This document shows positions 1-7,776 of a stretch of 64,000 bases of DNA, piece after piece. The position numbers and the translations under genes are program-made. Numbering within the stretch: the first letter of the stretch is position 1; every line of letters begins with the position of its first letter. Origin of the DNA: Deltaproteobacteria bacterium (GTDB lineage: Bacteria; Desulfobacterota; JAFDED01); assembly GCA_019310535.1 (NCBI GenBank), contig JAFDED010000003.1, forward strand, positions 45,727 to 109,726, in the 5' to 3' direction. The notes under the pieces were generated by a model. It searched no databases, was not told the DNA's origin, and worked only from the letters and a program-made list of their open reading frames with translations.

Positions 1-161
1 GCTCGGGAAACGGGGCACCGGCCTGCACGGTCAGCCTGGAAAAGGTGTTAACCTTCTGTGGTTTTCAGGCAGTGGACATGATCCCGGTACGACGGCAGAA
101 CCTTGAGATGAAACTGGCCATCCTCAGAGAAACCGGTGCGTGGCTGGCGACCAACGCATAG
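1..161 (+). CDS. C-terminal fragment of a flavodoxin-like / NADPH-dependent FMN reductase family protein
   Basis: The window opens inside a plus-strand gene; the open frame starts at base 3 and ends at the TAG at 159-161, giving the last 52 residues. The visible part (SLEKVLTFCGFQAVDMIPV, then a short helix ending GAWLATNA) resembles the C-terminal helix, strand and helix of flavodoxin-fold iron-sulfur flavoproteins and WrbA-like FMN reductases. No cofactor motif is present because the N-terminal two thirds lie outside the window, so the assignment rests on weak overall resemblance. Another small alpha/beta protein is possible. Confidence 0.35.
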   Translation, partial: SGNGAPACTVSLEKVLTFCGFQAVDMIPVRRQNLEMKLAILRETGAWLATNA

Positions 162-307
162 GTTCTCCTTGTTAAAGTCAGCTTTAAATATTTTGCGCAT
201 TTTCAATAAGCCATCAATAACACATACATTTTCTCTCTCATCCCAGTCTTATCAGGAACTGTTTGACGAGATGGAGGATATCTTTTGCGGTTATTGAGGA
301 GGAGCAC

Positions 308-1669
308 ATGATGGAGCGGATCTATCAATACATCGACAATAACTCTCAGCGCTTTATTTCGGAACTCTTTACTTTTTTGAAGCAGCCGTCCATCAGTTCT
401 CAGCGGATAGGCGTGGAAGAGTGCGCCGGACTGCTGGCCGGAATGATGAAAGAGGCGGGGATACGTTGTGAGATCCTGCCCATGGGAGGTCGTAACAATC
501 CGCCTATGGTCTATGGAGAGATATCCTCCCCCGGCGCCAAAAAGACCGTGCTGATTTATGGACACTTCGACGTGCAGCCCCCGGAACCGCTGGAAGCCTG
601 GGATTCGCCCCCCTTCGAGCCCGTCATTCGTGATGGGCGCATCTATGCCCGGGGAAGCGCGGATAACAAGGGCCAGCTCTTCGCCCACATCAAGGCAGTG
701 GAAGCCATTATGAAAACCACAAAGGACCTGCCGGTCAATCTGAAGTTTCTGTGCGATCCCGAGGAAGAAATCGGCAGTCCCAGCCTGGACGACTTTATCC
801 GGGCTAACTCCCATCGATTCTCTGCGGACGTTGCCTACAACTCCGATGGTGCCATGGACTCCTCAGGCCGCCCCATCCTCTCCTTCGGGAACCGCGGCAA
901 CTGCCATGTGGAGATCAATCACCAGGAAGCTAACCGGGACTTGCATTCCGGCCAGTTCGGGGGTCCCGTCCCCAATCCCAACTGGCATATGATTGACTTC
1001 TTGAGCACCTTGAGGGATTCAAACGGCCGCGTGGCCATCGAAGGGTTTTACGACGACATCGTCCCCCCAACGGCCGCCGAGAAGGATGTAATGGCAAAGA
1101 TTCCCTTCGACGAGGAAAAAACACGTCGGTTCCTGGGGCTCAAGCAATTCGCCGGGCCGAAAGATATGGGGTACTGGGAGAAAATCATGTTCCAGCCGAC
1201 ACTTGAGATCTGCGGCTATACCTCAGGATATGGGGGCGAAGGCACAAAGACGGTCCTGCCCTGTAAGACGAATGTGAAGATCAGCATGAGACTGGTAAAG
1301 AATCAGACTTCCTCCGATATCTTGCAGAAGTTCAAACAACACATGGAGAAGCACGGGTTTGGCGATTTAGAGGTAACGTTCCGTTACGGCTACAACCCGT
1401 CGAAGACGCCCATCGACCATCCCATGAGCAAAGCCGTGGTGGCGGGTGTGAAAAAAGCCTTTCAGAGCGATCCCATTCTCTATCCCGTGACCGGTGGAAG
1501 CAACCCCAGCAGCATTATCACCGATTTTCTGGGGATTCCCATTATCAAAGTGCCGTATGGCAGCCATGACGAATGCAACCATGCACCCAACGAGAACCTG
1601 GTCATCGACCTCTTCATCAAGGGCATCAAGTGCAGCGCCACGGTGTTTTACGAGCTGAGCAAGATCTGA
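308..1669 (+). CDS. M20 family metallopeptidase (dipeptidase-like)
   Basis: This 454-residue protein is a probable cytoplasmic zinc peptidase or amidohydrolase of the M20/ArgE/DapE/CPG2 clan, cleaving small peptides or N-acyl amino acids. The metal-site motifs are in order: YGHFDVQPPEP (His and Asp), RGSADNKGQ (bridging Asp), the general-base pair in DPEEEIGS, and a late His in GSHDECNHAPNE. The dimerisation-domain insert lies roughly at residues 190-310. Length is normal for dipeptidase-like M20 enzymes. The ATG at 308 is chosen over upstream starts because GAGGAGGAGC lies just before it; a second ATG follows directly at 311. The next gene is convergent. The substrate is not predictable, though adjacent aconitase-X genes suggest amino acid or hydroxyproline-like catabolism. 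Confidence 0.85.
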   Translation: MMERIYQYIDNNSQRFISELFTFLKQPSISSQRIGVEECAGLLAGMMKEAGIRCEILPMGGRNNPPMVYGEISSPGAKKTVLIYGHFDVQPPEPLEAWDSPPFEPVIRDGRIYARGSADNKGQLFAHIKAVEAIMKTTKDLPVNLKFLCDPEEEIGSPSLDDFIRANSHRFSADVAYNSDGAMDSSGRPILSFGNRGNCHVEINHQEANRDLHSGQFGGPVPNPNWHMIDFLSTLRDSNGRVAIEGFYDDIVPPTAAEKDVMAKIPFDEEKTRRFLGLKQFAGPKDMGYWEKIMFQPTLEICGYTSGYGGEGTKTVLPCKTNVKISMRLVKNQTSSDILQKFKQHMEKHGFGDLEVTFRYGYNPSKTPIDHPMSKAVVAGVKKAFQSDPILYPVTGGSNPSSIITDFLGIPIIKVPYGSHDECNHAPNENLVIDLFIKGIKCSATVFYELSKI

Positions 1670-1806
1670 TGTGAAAAGCTGATTATCAGGCATCAGGTTG
1701 CATGGATTTGGCTTGTACCCATAAATGTCGCCGGCAAAAATCCAGGGAAGGCTGGAAGGAGAAAAAAAGGGTAATCAGGGAACGAGGGCATACTACGGTC
1801 TCGAAG

Positions 1807-2232
1807 TCACCGTTGGGTCTTGAATACCCGCACCTCGCCGCGGCAAGGATCCATGAACACCCGGTCCCCTGTCTGAATAATCTCGGTGGGGTCGGTGTCC
1901 AGGTCCGCCATGAGGGGAATGCCGGCCAATACCGCTCCCTGCACCATGATCGGATTGGTTACACGGAAGATGAGGCCCGCCGGAGCCATCCCGCGGCTCT
2001 TCATCTGGTGAAGCATCCAGGATGTTGCCACACCTCCCTTGGCCGTGGGGTGCACCAATATCAGCCCCACGTAGCTCATGCCATACAGATCGTGGGACTC
2101 TCTGGAAAAAATTCCCCGTTCCCTGTCCAGGTCGTATCGGGCGCTGAAACCGTGATGGGACACCAGCACCTTTGCCTCGATCTGCTCTCCCACCCCGGAA
2201 TGCCCGCGCAGGATAATAACCCCGTCCTTCAT
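1807..2232 (-). CDS. Aconitase X swivel-domain (small) subunit, DUF126 family
   Basis: This 141-residue protein matches the small swivelling subunit of aconitase X (AcnX-S). It would close over the 4Fe-4S active site carried by the large subunit and complete a dehydratase. Visible family features are the GHSGVGEQIEAKVLVS start, the substrate-pocket segment HPTAKGGVATSW, the conserved NPIMVQGAVLAGIPL segment and the C-terminal TGDRVFMDP. An SD-like GAAAGAGGG precedes the ATG. Characterised AcnX enzymes are 3-hydroxy-L-proline dehydratases in bacteria and mevalonate-5-phosphate dehydratase in archaea. Unusually, the large subunit is encoded divergently 286 bases away rather than next in the same operon. 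Which hydroxy-acid is dehydrated cannot be told from sequence. Confidence 0.85.
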   Translation of the reverse strand: MKDGVIILRGHSGVGEQIEAKVLVSHHGFSARYDLDRERGIFSRESHDLYGMSYVGLILVHPTAKGGVATSWMLHQMKSRGMAPAGLIFRVTNPIMVQGAVLAGIPLMADLDTDPTEIIQTGDRVFMDPCRGEVRVFKTQR

Positions 2233-2326
2233 CTAATGCCCTCTTTCTTGTGGTTCTCCTATTGTAATAACTGTTCTTTCTTTCAAGAACCGAAGACAGG
2301 TGTGCACGCACCATACCGGCCGATAT

Positions 2327-2358
2327 CCATTGACAATGGAAATCTTATACGGTATATT
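2327..2358 (+). promoter_or_regulatory. Sigma-70-type promoter with overlapping palindrome, upstream of AcnX large subunit
   Basis: TTGACA at 2330-2335 and TATATT at 2353-2358 are separated by exactly 17 bases, pointing at the large-subunit gene that starts at 2519 (leader about 155 bases). The -35 box sits inside a perfect palindrome, CCATTGACAATGG (2327-2339), which would suit a dimeric repressor. For the divergent small-subunit gene only a TACAAT-like -10 (complement of 2261-2266) is visible, without a good -35. Confidence 0.55.
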
Positions 2359-2518
2359 CGCATCCGACCTTTGCCGATAGGACAACCAGAAGCTTGCGTA
2401 AAGAGATATTATCATACAGATACTTCACATGCAAGCGGTTGTCCCCGGATGCGCTGAGCGCAGCCCCAACTCAGGCACTGCTTTGAGCGCCTTTACAGGA
2501 ACGTCAATGGAGACCCTT

Positions 2519-3757
2519 ATGAAACTGACCGACGAAGAAAAAGCCATGCTACAAGGAATCAGGGGGGAGGCAGTGCGCCGCGGCATGGAAATGCAGGTTG
2601 CGGTGGGCGAGTTTTTCGGGGCAGAGGACATGGTGCAGGTGCAGTCGGCTCATGTCATGTGCACATCCGACGCTCTGGACGATGCCGGTGCGACTTTTCT
2701 GGAAGAACTGGCCGGGGCGGGCGGGCGGTTCGTTGTGCCAACAACAACAAACGCCGGCAGCGTGGAATTCGATCACGTGGAGTTACTCCAGCAGGACCCC
2801 TCCCACGTGGCGTTACAACGCCGTATTGACACCTCCATGGTGCGCATGGGTGCGCTTAACTGCTGCACGTGTACAAACTACCAGGGGATTATGCCCCCGC
2901 GCTTCGGCGAGCATCTGGCCTGGGGAGACACGGGGGCGGTCATATTTGCCAACGCCGTCGCCGGTGCCCGGAGCAACTTCGAGGGCGGCCCTGCCGCCGT
3001 CGCGGCGGGACTTACGGGCCGCACGCCGCGGTACGGATTTCACCTTGACGCAACGCGCCGGGGGACGGTTCGCGTTGTGGTGCAGGAGCAGCCCCGCACG
3101 ATCAGCGATTGGGGGACACTGGGGTGCTTCATCGGCCGAAAGGTTGACGACTACTGGCAAGTACCGGTGCTGGAAGGGAATCTCGGATATCCCGACGTTG
3201 ATCGGCTCAAGCATCTGGGCGCGTCCCTGGCTAGTTACGGCTCTCTGGCCATGTTCCACATCCCGGGGATAACGCCTGAAATCCGGAGCACGGAGGAAGC
3301 CTTCGGGTTGCGTGAGCCTGACAGGATCATAGAGGTCCACCCCGGTGCCCTCCGGGAGACCTATGACTCGTTCCCCGCCGGAGACGGCTCCGTGGATCTG
3401 GTCATATTCGGCACGCCGCATTTGAGCCTCATGGAGGTCCACGACCTGGCCCGCCGCCTGGAGGGAAAGCGCGTCAACGCGAATGTGAAGCTTCTGCTCA
3501 CCACCAGCAGCTTAGTCAAGAGCATGGCCGAGAGGCTCGGGCTTGTCCGGATCATCGAGGAGGCGGGAGGCACTTTCCTGTGCGGCGTGTGCTTCTACCT
3601 CATGTATCCGGCGGAAATAGCGAGGAAGCTGGGGGTGCGGTCGCTGGCCACCAATTCCGCAAAGCTGGCCAACATCATAGCAGGAGCCGGCATCCGTCCC
3701 GTGCTTCGTGATGAAGAGACATGCATACAGGCGGCTGTCACCGGGAGAGTCGAGTAA
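2519..3757 (+). CDS. Aconitase X catalytic (large) subunit, DUF521 family
   Basis: This 412-residue protein is the catalytic half of aconitase X, an Fe-S dehydratase acting on a hydroxylated carboxylate. Characteristic segments are the start MKLTDEEKAML, the early conserved QVQSAHVM, the pair of cysteines in LNCCTCTNYQG that belong to the cluster-binding region, VFANAVAGARSNFEGGP-like glycine-rich substrate loop, SDWGTLGCFIG, and the late GTFLCGVCFYLMYP plus LATNSAKLANI. ATG 2519 is preferred: GGAG lies six bases upstream and the family consensus begins there; ATG 2507 is an in-frame alternative. It must partner with the DUF126 protein encoded divergently. Known relatives act on hydroxyprolines or mevalonate 5-phosphate; the sequence alone does not choose between these. 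Confidence 0.88.
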   Translation: MKLTDEEKAMLQGIRGEAVRRGMEMQVAVGEFFGAEDMVQVQSAHVMCTSDALDDAGATFLEELAGAGGRFVVPTTTNAGSVEFDHVELLQQDPSHVALQRRIDTSMVRMGALNCCTCTNYQGIMPPRFGEHLAWGDTGAVIFANAVAGARSNFEGGPAAVAAGLTGRTPRYGFHLDATRRGTVRVVVQEQPRTISDWGTLGCFIGRKVDDYWQVPVLEGNLGYPDVDRLKHLGASLASYGSLAMFHIPGITPEIRSTEEAFGLREPDRIIEVHPGALRETYDSFPAGDGSVDLVIFGTPHLSLMEVHDLARRLEGKRVNANVKLLLTTSSLVKSMAERLGLVRIIEEAGGTFLCGVCFYLMYPAEIARKLGVRSLATNSAKLANIIAGAGIRPVLRDEETCIQAAVTGRVE

Positions 3758-3777
3758 GTCATCGGCGCTTTTTTTTG

Positions 3778-3808
3778 AATTTTTGACGGGACATCAGGAT
3801 GAACTAAC
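3778..3808. repeat. Dispersed intergenic repeat copy (TTTTTGAC-GGGA-CAGGATGAAC type)
   Basis: AATTTTTGACGGGACATC followed by AGGATGAACTAAC just after the AcnX stop codon. It aligns with related copies at 27464-27531, 40602-40636 and 63907-64000, all built on TTTTGACAGGATAA (or its complement TTATCCTGTCAAAA) followed by a second AGGAT unit. Confidence 0.5.
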
Positions 3809-3881
3809 GTAACTAAATAATTTGAAATTCGAAATTTTTTATTGATGCCACAGCAGGAAACGCAACAGGAGGTGAGCGATC

Positions 3882-4670
3882 ATGGAGAAGGCGTTTACTT
3901 TTGTTCCGATCCCAGCACGTTCTGCCAAACCACGGGAGACGGGGGTCACGATGATGATCGACTGGAACCTGGGACCCATCAAACAAAGCGACCTGATGAA
4001 GCTGGTGCACCCGTTTGTAGATCTTGCCAAGATTGCGGTGGGAATTTCCGGCATCATCGACGCGAACATCCTGAGGGAAAAAATCGCTATTTATAACAGC
4101 TATCAGGCTGATCCGTTCATTGGAGGACAGTTCCTGGAATACTCCATTCATCACAAGGGACTGGATGTGGCCAAGCCGTATTTTGAGGAGTGCTGCAAGC
4201 TGGGCTTCAAGAGCGTCGAGGTCTCGGACAACTTCCTGAAGATCGCCCCTGAAGACAAGTATCGCATCATCCGCACGGCCTGTGAGGAGTTCGGCCTGCG
4301 GGTGCTGGGCGAGGTGGGGGCCAAAACGGAGGTGAGCTCAGTTGATGACATGGTCCGCGGGATCGAGGGGTGCCTGCAGGCCGGCTCGTGGAAAGTTTTC
4401 GTGGAAGGCGCCGAGTTCATGGACAAGGAAAAGGGGGGCCTAGCCCGCCATGTGATCGATGGCATCGCGTCCCGCGTGGACCTCAAATATCTGATGTTTG
4501 AGCTGCCGGGCATTTGGATCCACAACGCCCATCCGCCTGAAATCCATGACATGACGATGTATTTCGTCCGGACATACGGGCCTGAGGTCAACATCGCCAA
4601 TGTAATGCCCGAGTGGGTCCTGGAGTTGGAGACATTGCGCACGGGAGTGGGAGTTTTAGGGCTCCATTAA
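3882..4670 (+). CDS. Phosphosulfolactate synthase-like protein (ComA family)
   Basis: This 262-residue protein belongs to the ComA family, whose characterised members add sulfite to phosphoenolpyruvate to make (R)-phosphosulfolactate, the first step of coenzyme M or sulfolactate formation. The hallmark PRETGVTMMIDWNLGP lies at residues 17-32, and barrel-strand signatures follow (LAKIAVG, KSVEVSDNF, GLRVLGEVGAK, KVFVEGAEFMD, MFELPGIW). Length is typical. A strong AGGAGGTGA lies six bases before ATG 3882. No comB, comC or other coenzyme M gene is nearby, so its product and partner enzymes are unknown; a role in sulfonate metabolism or a neofunctionalised aldolase-like barrel are both possible. 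It follows the AcnX gene by 124 bases and may share its transcript. Confidence 0.8.
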   Translation: MEKAFTFVPIPARSAKPRETGVTMMIDWNLGPIKQSDLMKLVHPFVDLAKIAVGISGIIDANILREKIAIYNSYQADPFIGGQFLEYSIHHKGLDVAKPYFEECCKLGFKSVEVSDNFLKIAPEDKYRIIRTACEEFGLRVLGEVGAKTEVSSVDDMVRGIEGCLQAGSWKVFVEGAEFMDKEKGGLARHVIDGIASRVDLKYLMFELPGIWIHNAHPPEIHDMTMYFVRTYGPEVNIANVMPEWVLELETLRTGVGVLGLH

Positions 4671-4934
4671 TCCCAAAAATGCAGTCAATGAACTCATAAT
4701 AGCCTAAAAGCTTGATGGGAGAGGCGTCTCGACCCACCCTTCCACACAAAAAATGCTTGGCGAGACATCCCTCTATAATTGTGGATTCATGCATTATTAT
4801 TATTTATCGATTTTATATTGAATATCACCCCTCGATTTCTGCGAAACTGATTATAAAACAAGGCCTTAGGTATGTTTATTACCGCCGGTAAGAAAGTTAG
4901 CCATTTTCAACGGTGAGAAAGTATGTCGGGATCC

Positions 4935-4952
4935 AGTAGTGTCCGGTTAAGA
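4935..4952. other. Insertion-sequence-end-like motif
   Basis: AGTAGTGTCCGGTTAAGA resembles the terminal sequence of some transposable elements and recurs with two mismatches in 16 bases at 53272 (AGTAGCGCCCGGTTAA). There is no transposase frame beside either copy, so these would be solo ends or remnants. Confidence 0.3.
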
Positions 4953-4967
4953 TATTTCATGATTTCC

Positions 4968-5190
4968 TCAAACGCTCACCATCAGGGCGTTATGGATCAC
5001 ATCGGATATCATATCCACATTGAACGGTTTCTGGATAAATCCTTTCAAATTTTTTTAAGGGTCTTTTACAACATTTCTTCTCACTGATGGTCGCTTTTTG
5101 AGCTGACGTCAAGGATCAGAAAATCTTTATGGAGATGTTGTAGATTCTATTTTGATAAAGCGCAGTCCTTTTCCATGACACTGATTATTT
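4968..5190 (-). pseudogene. Decayed response-regulator receiver-domain C-terminus
   Basis: Read on the minus strand, the segment encodes KDFLILDVSS (the beta-3 phosphoacceptor strand pattern of a receiver domain), then stop codons and a frame change, then KGFIQKPFNVDMISDVI ending at a TGA at 4968-4970. GFIQKPF is the typical beta-5/alpha-5 KPF signature at the end of receiver domains of hybrid kinases. At least two in-frame stops (about 5125 and 5070) and one frame shift make it nonfunctional. Only the last 70 or so codons survive. The parent gene is unknown. Confidence 0.4.
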
Positions 5191-5289
5191 TGACGTGCTT
5201 GTCCACGGAGTACCAGATTTTTTCTATTATACCACACAAATTATGCGTTTGAGGGAGGGTCTCATTGCTGATTTCTGGATTTTCCCAAT

Positions 5290-5880
5290 TTACCTGAACT
5301 TGGACATCTCCTTAATAATTTCCAATGCTCGATCCGGCTCTACATACCCCCATACGGCCCCCGCCTTCTTTCCATTCATGTGCAGCAGGATCTGAGCGGC
5401 GATATTTGTGTCAAGTCTCTCCAGAAGGGTGCCCACATGTTCAGGGGGGGTTGATTCAAAAACTTTGGCCAATTTCGTGATTTTTTCTTCGATATGTTTA
5501 TCTTTTTTGATTGTCAAAACCTTTAGCCTTGCGCTGATCTGGTTTATTTGGGCCAGTTTGTCCTCTATATCACGCTTGAGGGCCTTAAGCCGCTCTTCTT
5601 CGAGACGGAGTGCCTCTTCTTTTTCTTGGAGTTCCCTCTCTTTCTTTTCAATGAGCTCTATCAGACTTCTATGATTCCCCTCTTCCTTTTTCTTCCCTCT
5701 CCCGTCTGAAGGGAGACGGTCCCCCTTGTCCTGCGAGGCCGTGTTTGCGGCCTCGGCCCGGCTAAATGTTATGGACTCACCGGAGGTTTCAGCAAAAAGG
5801 GTAAAGAGTGTCAGTGAGGCCTTGATCAAAACCCCGACAATTAGTATACACATCAAAAACCGGATTTTCCTCTCCGCCAT
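5290..5880 (-). CDS. MotE-like flagellar protein with MgtE-N type domain
   Basis: This 196-residue protein has an N-terminal membrane anchor (about residues 7-29), a long charged coiled coil (about 65-130, rich in EKKERELQEKEEALRLEEE) and a C-terminal MgtE-N-like helical repeat (TPPEHVGTLLERLDTNIAAQILLHMN). That layout matches MotE, a periplasmic chaperone-like partner of the stator or flagellar assembly found at the end of many flagellar operons. ATG 5880 has GAGGA seven bases upstream. It is the last gene of the operon, 30 bases after fliJ. A precise function here is inferred from architecture and position. Confidence 0.7.
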   Translation of the reverse strand: MAERKIRFLMCILIVGVLIKASLTLFTLFAETSGESITFSRAEAANTASQDKGDRLPSDGRGKKKEEGNHRSLIELIEKKERELQEKEEALRLEEERLKALKRDIEDKLAQINQISARLKVLTIKKDKHIEEKITKLAKVFESTPPEHVGTLLERLDTNIAAQILLHMNGKKAGAVWGYVEPDRALEIIKEMSKFR

Positions 5881-5910
5881 ATCGCTATCCTCAAAAGGTG
5901 GAGAACATGA

Positions 5911-6420
5911 TCAATCAAGGAGATCCTTCTTCGAGTTGTTGTCTGGAATATTCAAGTCAGCGTGCGCTTTTTTATCGATTCCGGACGATGCAATCATGTA
6001 TCGTCGGATGCTTGTTTCATCCATGAACTCCCGCTCCAATTTGTTCATCACTTGGGTAAACTTCAACCAAGCCTTCTCCCTTAACTTCTCCAGAGCTTTC
6101 CTTCTTGTTGAAGCTTGAATTAGCGCTTTTTTTGCCCTCTCCAACTCTTCTTCCACCAGCAAGAGCTTTTTACGCTGTTGATCAACCAGATGTGCGGTTT
6201 GATGAATGAACCGTCTGTACAGTTCGATCTTCTCGATCTGCATCCCCTCCTGTATTTGAGATTGCAACTCCTTCACATTCCGTTCCCGCTCATTCTTGTA
6301 TCCTTCGAGAACCAACGATTCTTTTTCCAATCTCCGCTGGATTTCGGAAAAATTTGTCTGTTGCTTCTCCTCAAGCAGCTTTTGATGATCGTAGAGGGTT
6401 TGAAACGGAAAATTGAACAA
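5911..6420 (-). CDS. fliJ: Flagellar export protein FliJ
   Basis: This 169-residue, almost wholly coiled-coil protein begins FNFPFQTLYDHQKLLEEK, the usual FliJ opening. FliJ is the central stalk-like subunit of the flagellar type III export ATPase and escorts export chaperones. The start is a TTG at 6420 preceded by AAGGGGTG; no better ATG is available near the N-terminus. It lies directly downstream of fliI, its ATPase partner. Sequence is low complexity (K, E, R, Q), so assignment rests on length, opening motif and position. Confidence 0.85.
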   Translation of the reverse strand: MFNFPFQTLYDHQKLLEEKQQTNFSEIQRRLEKESLVLEGYKNERERNVKELQSQIQEGMQIEKIELYRRFIHQTAHLVDQQRKKLLLVEEELERAKKALIQASTRRKALEKLREKAWLKFTQVMNKLEREFMDETSIRRYMIASSGIDKKAHADLNIPDNNSKKDLLD

Positions 6421-6426
6421 GGCTTA

Positions 6427-7776
6427 TCACCCCTTATGATCCATAACATCCAACAGAGCACTGAGGCTATCCTGGAAATTGACCTTTTCATCTATTCCTT
6501 GTCTTAAAAAGGACTGAATCTTATCATTCATCTCAATGGCGCGATCAACCTTAGGGTTACTCCCTGATACATAGGCGCCGATCATAATCATGTCCTCAGC
6601 TTTCTTATATTGCGCCAGAATTTCCAACAATTCCCTTGACTTTTCCCAATGATCCTTCGATATGACGTTTCTCATGACCCTGCTTATGCTGTTAAGGCAA
6701 TCGATGGCTGGATAATGATTCTGGTTTGCCAACTCCCTCGAAAGGACGATATGGCCGTCCAGGACTGAGCGAAGGGCATCGGCAATGGGATCATTCAGAT
6801 CATCGTTCTCCACAAGAACCGTATAAAGCCCGGTGATACTTCCCCCCTTAATGAGAGGTCCCGCCCGCTCCACGAGTTTCGGTATAACAGCAAATACCGA
6901 GGGCGTATAACCCTTGGTTGTGGGAGGCTCTCCAATGGCAAGACCTATCTCCCTCTGGGCCATGGCAAAACGAGTTATAGAATCCATCATCAGCACAACG
7001 TGCTTTCCCATGTCCCTGTAATACTCAGCAATGGCCATGGCTATATAAGCACCCCGAAGGCGTACGAGGGGTGGTTGATCCGAAGTTGCAGCGATGACCA
7101 CGGACCGCTTAAGTCCGTCCTCTCCAAGAGATTCACTGATAAATTCGCCAACCTCCCTCCCTCTTTCACCTATCAGCGCGATGATACTCACATCGGCTTC
7201 GGTATTACGGGCAATCATTCCAAGGAGCATGCTTTTTCCCACGCCAGAGCCTGAAAAGATCCCGAGGCGCTGTCCCTTGCCGCAGGTAAGGAGGGCATCA
7301 ACAGCCCGGATGCCAAGATGGATAGAGTTACGTATGGGGGCCCGCTTCAGTGGCGGTATGGGCTCAGCAAAAAGAGGATACTCCGCGTCTCCGTTAATGG
7401 GGCCCTTTCCGTCCAAGGGATCACCCAGTCCATTGATAATCCGGCCAAGCAAGCCTTTTCCCACTTTGGTGGTAGACCGCTCCCTATCAGTTACAATGGT
7501 GCTGCCCGGTCGTATTCCATGTACCTCTCCCAGAGGCATTAAAAGAATTCTTTCATCCTTGAATCCCACCACCTCCGCCATTATGGAAGCACTGCCTTCT
7601 TGCGGGTATATCCGGCAGAGGCTGCCTATGGAGGCTCCCGGACCATGGCCCTCGATGACAAGCCCAACCACCCTGGTGACTTTTCCTTGGATCATAACAG
7701 GCGGCAGATTTTCAAGAGCCTGGTGATATGGCGTAAAATCGATAGACGGAACGGATTCAAAAAGAATAGAGGTCAT
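6427..7776 (-). CDS. fliI: Flagellum-specific ATP synthase FliI
   Basis: This 449-residue F1-beta-like ATPase powers the flagellar type III export gate. Visible motifs are the P-loop GSGVGKSMLLG, the FliI/YscN-family IALIGERGREVGEF, Walker B VVLMMDSITRFAMAQREIG, and GEPPTTKGYTPSVFA. The start ATG 7776 overlaps the fliH stop as ATGA (7773-7776), so the two are translationally coupled; GGAGAGG precedes it. Upstream in-frame codons would run far into fliH and are rejected. The partners FliH and FliJ flank it. Length is normal. Confidence 0.95.
   Translation of the reverse strand: MTSILFESVPSIDFTPYHQALENLPPVMIQGKVTRVVGLVIEGHGPGASIGSLCRIYPQEGSASIMAEVVGFKDERILLMPLGEVHGIRPGSTIVTDRERSTTKVGKGLLGRIINGLGDPLDGKGPINGDAEYPLFAEPIPPLKRAPIRNSIHLGIRAVDALLTCGKGQRLGIFSGSGVGKSMLLGMIARNTEADVSIIALIGERGREVGEFISESLGEDGLKRSVVIAATSDQPPLVRLRGAYIAMAIAEYYRDMGKHVVLMMDSITRFAMAQREIGLAIGEPPTTKGYTPSVFAVIPKLVERAGPLIKGGSITGLYTVLVENDDLNDPIADALRSVLDGHIVLSRELANQNHYPAIDCLNSISRVMRNVISKDHWEKSRELLEILAQYKKAEDMIMIGAYVSGSNPKVDRAIEMNDKIQSFLRQGIDEKVNFQDSLSALLDVMDHKG

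Larger units (their letters stand above)
4671..5289. other. Intergenic region with gene debris between convergent genes
   Basis: This 619-base stretch separates the plus-strand ComA-like gene from the end of the minus-strand flagellar operon. Bases 4671-4934 show nothing recognisable except GTCTCG/CGAGAC complementary segments around 4725-4766. The rest holds an insertion-sequence-end-like motif (4935-4952) and a decayed receiver-domain remnant (4968-5190). No intrinsic terminator with a clear U-tract was seen. Confidence 0.5.

Noticed and set aside
1702..2457. 251-codon plus-strand frame
   Set aside because: Shadow of the minus-strand aconitase X small subunit and its upstream region; no family resemblance.
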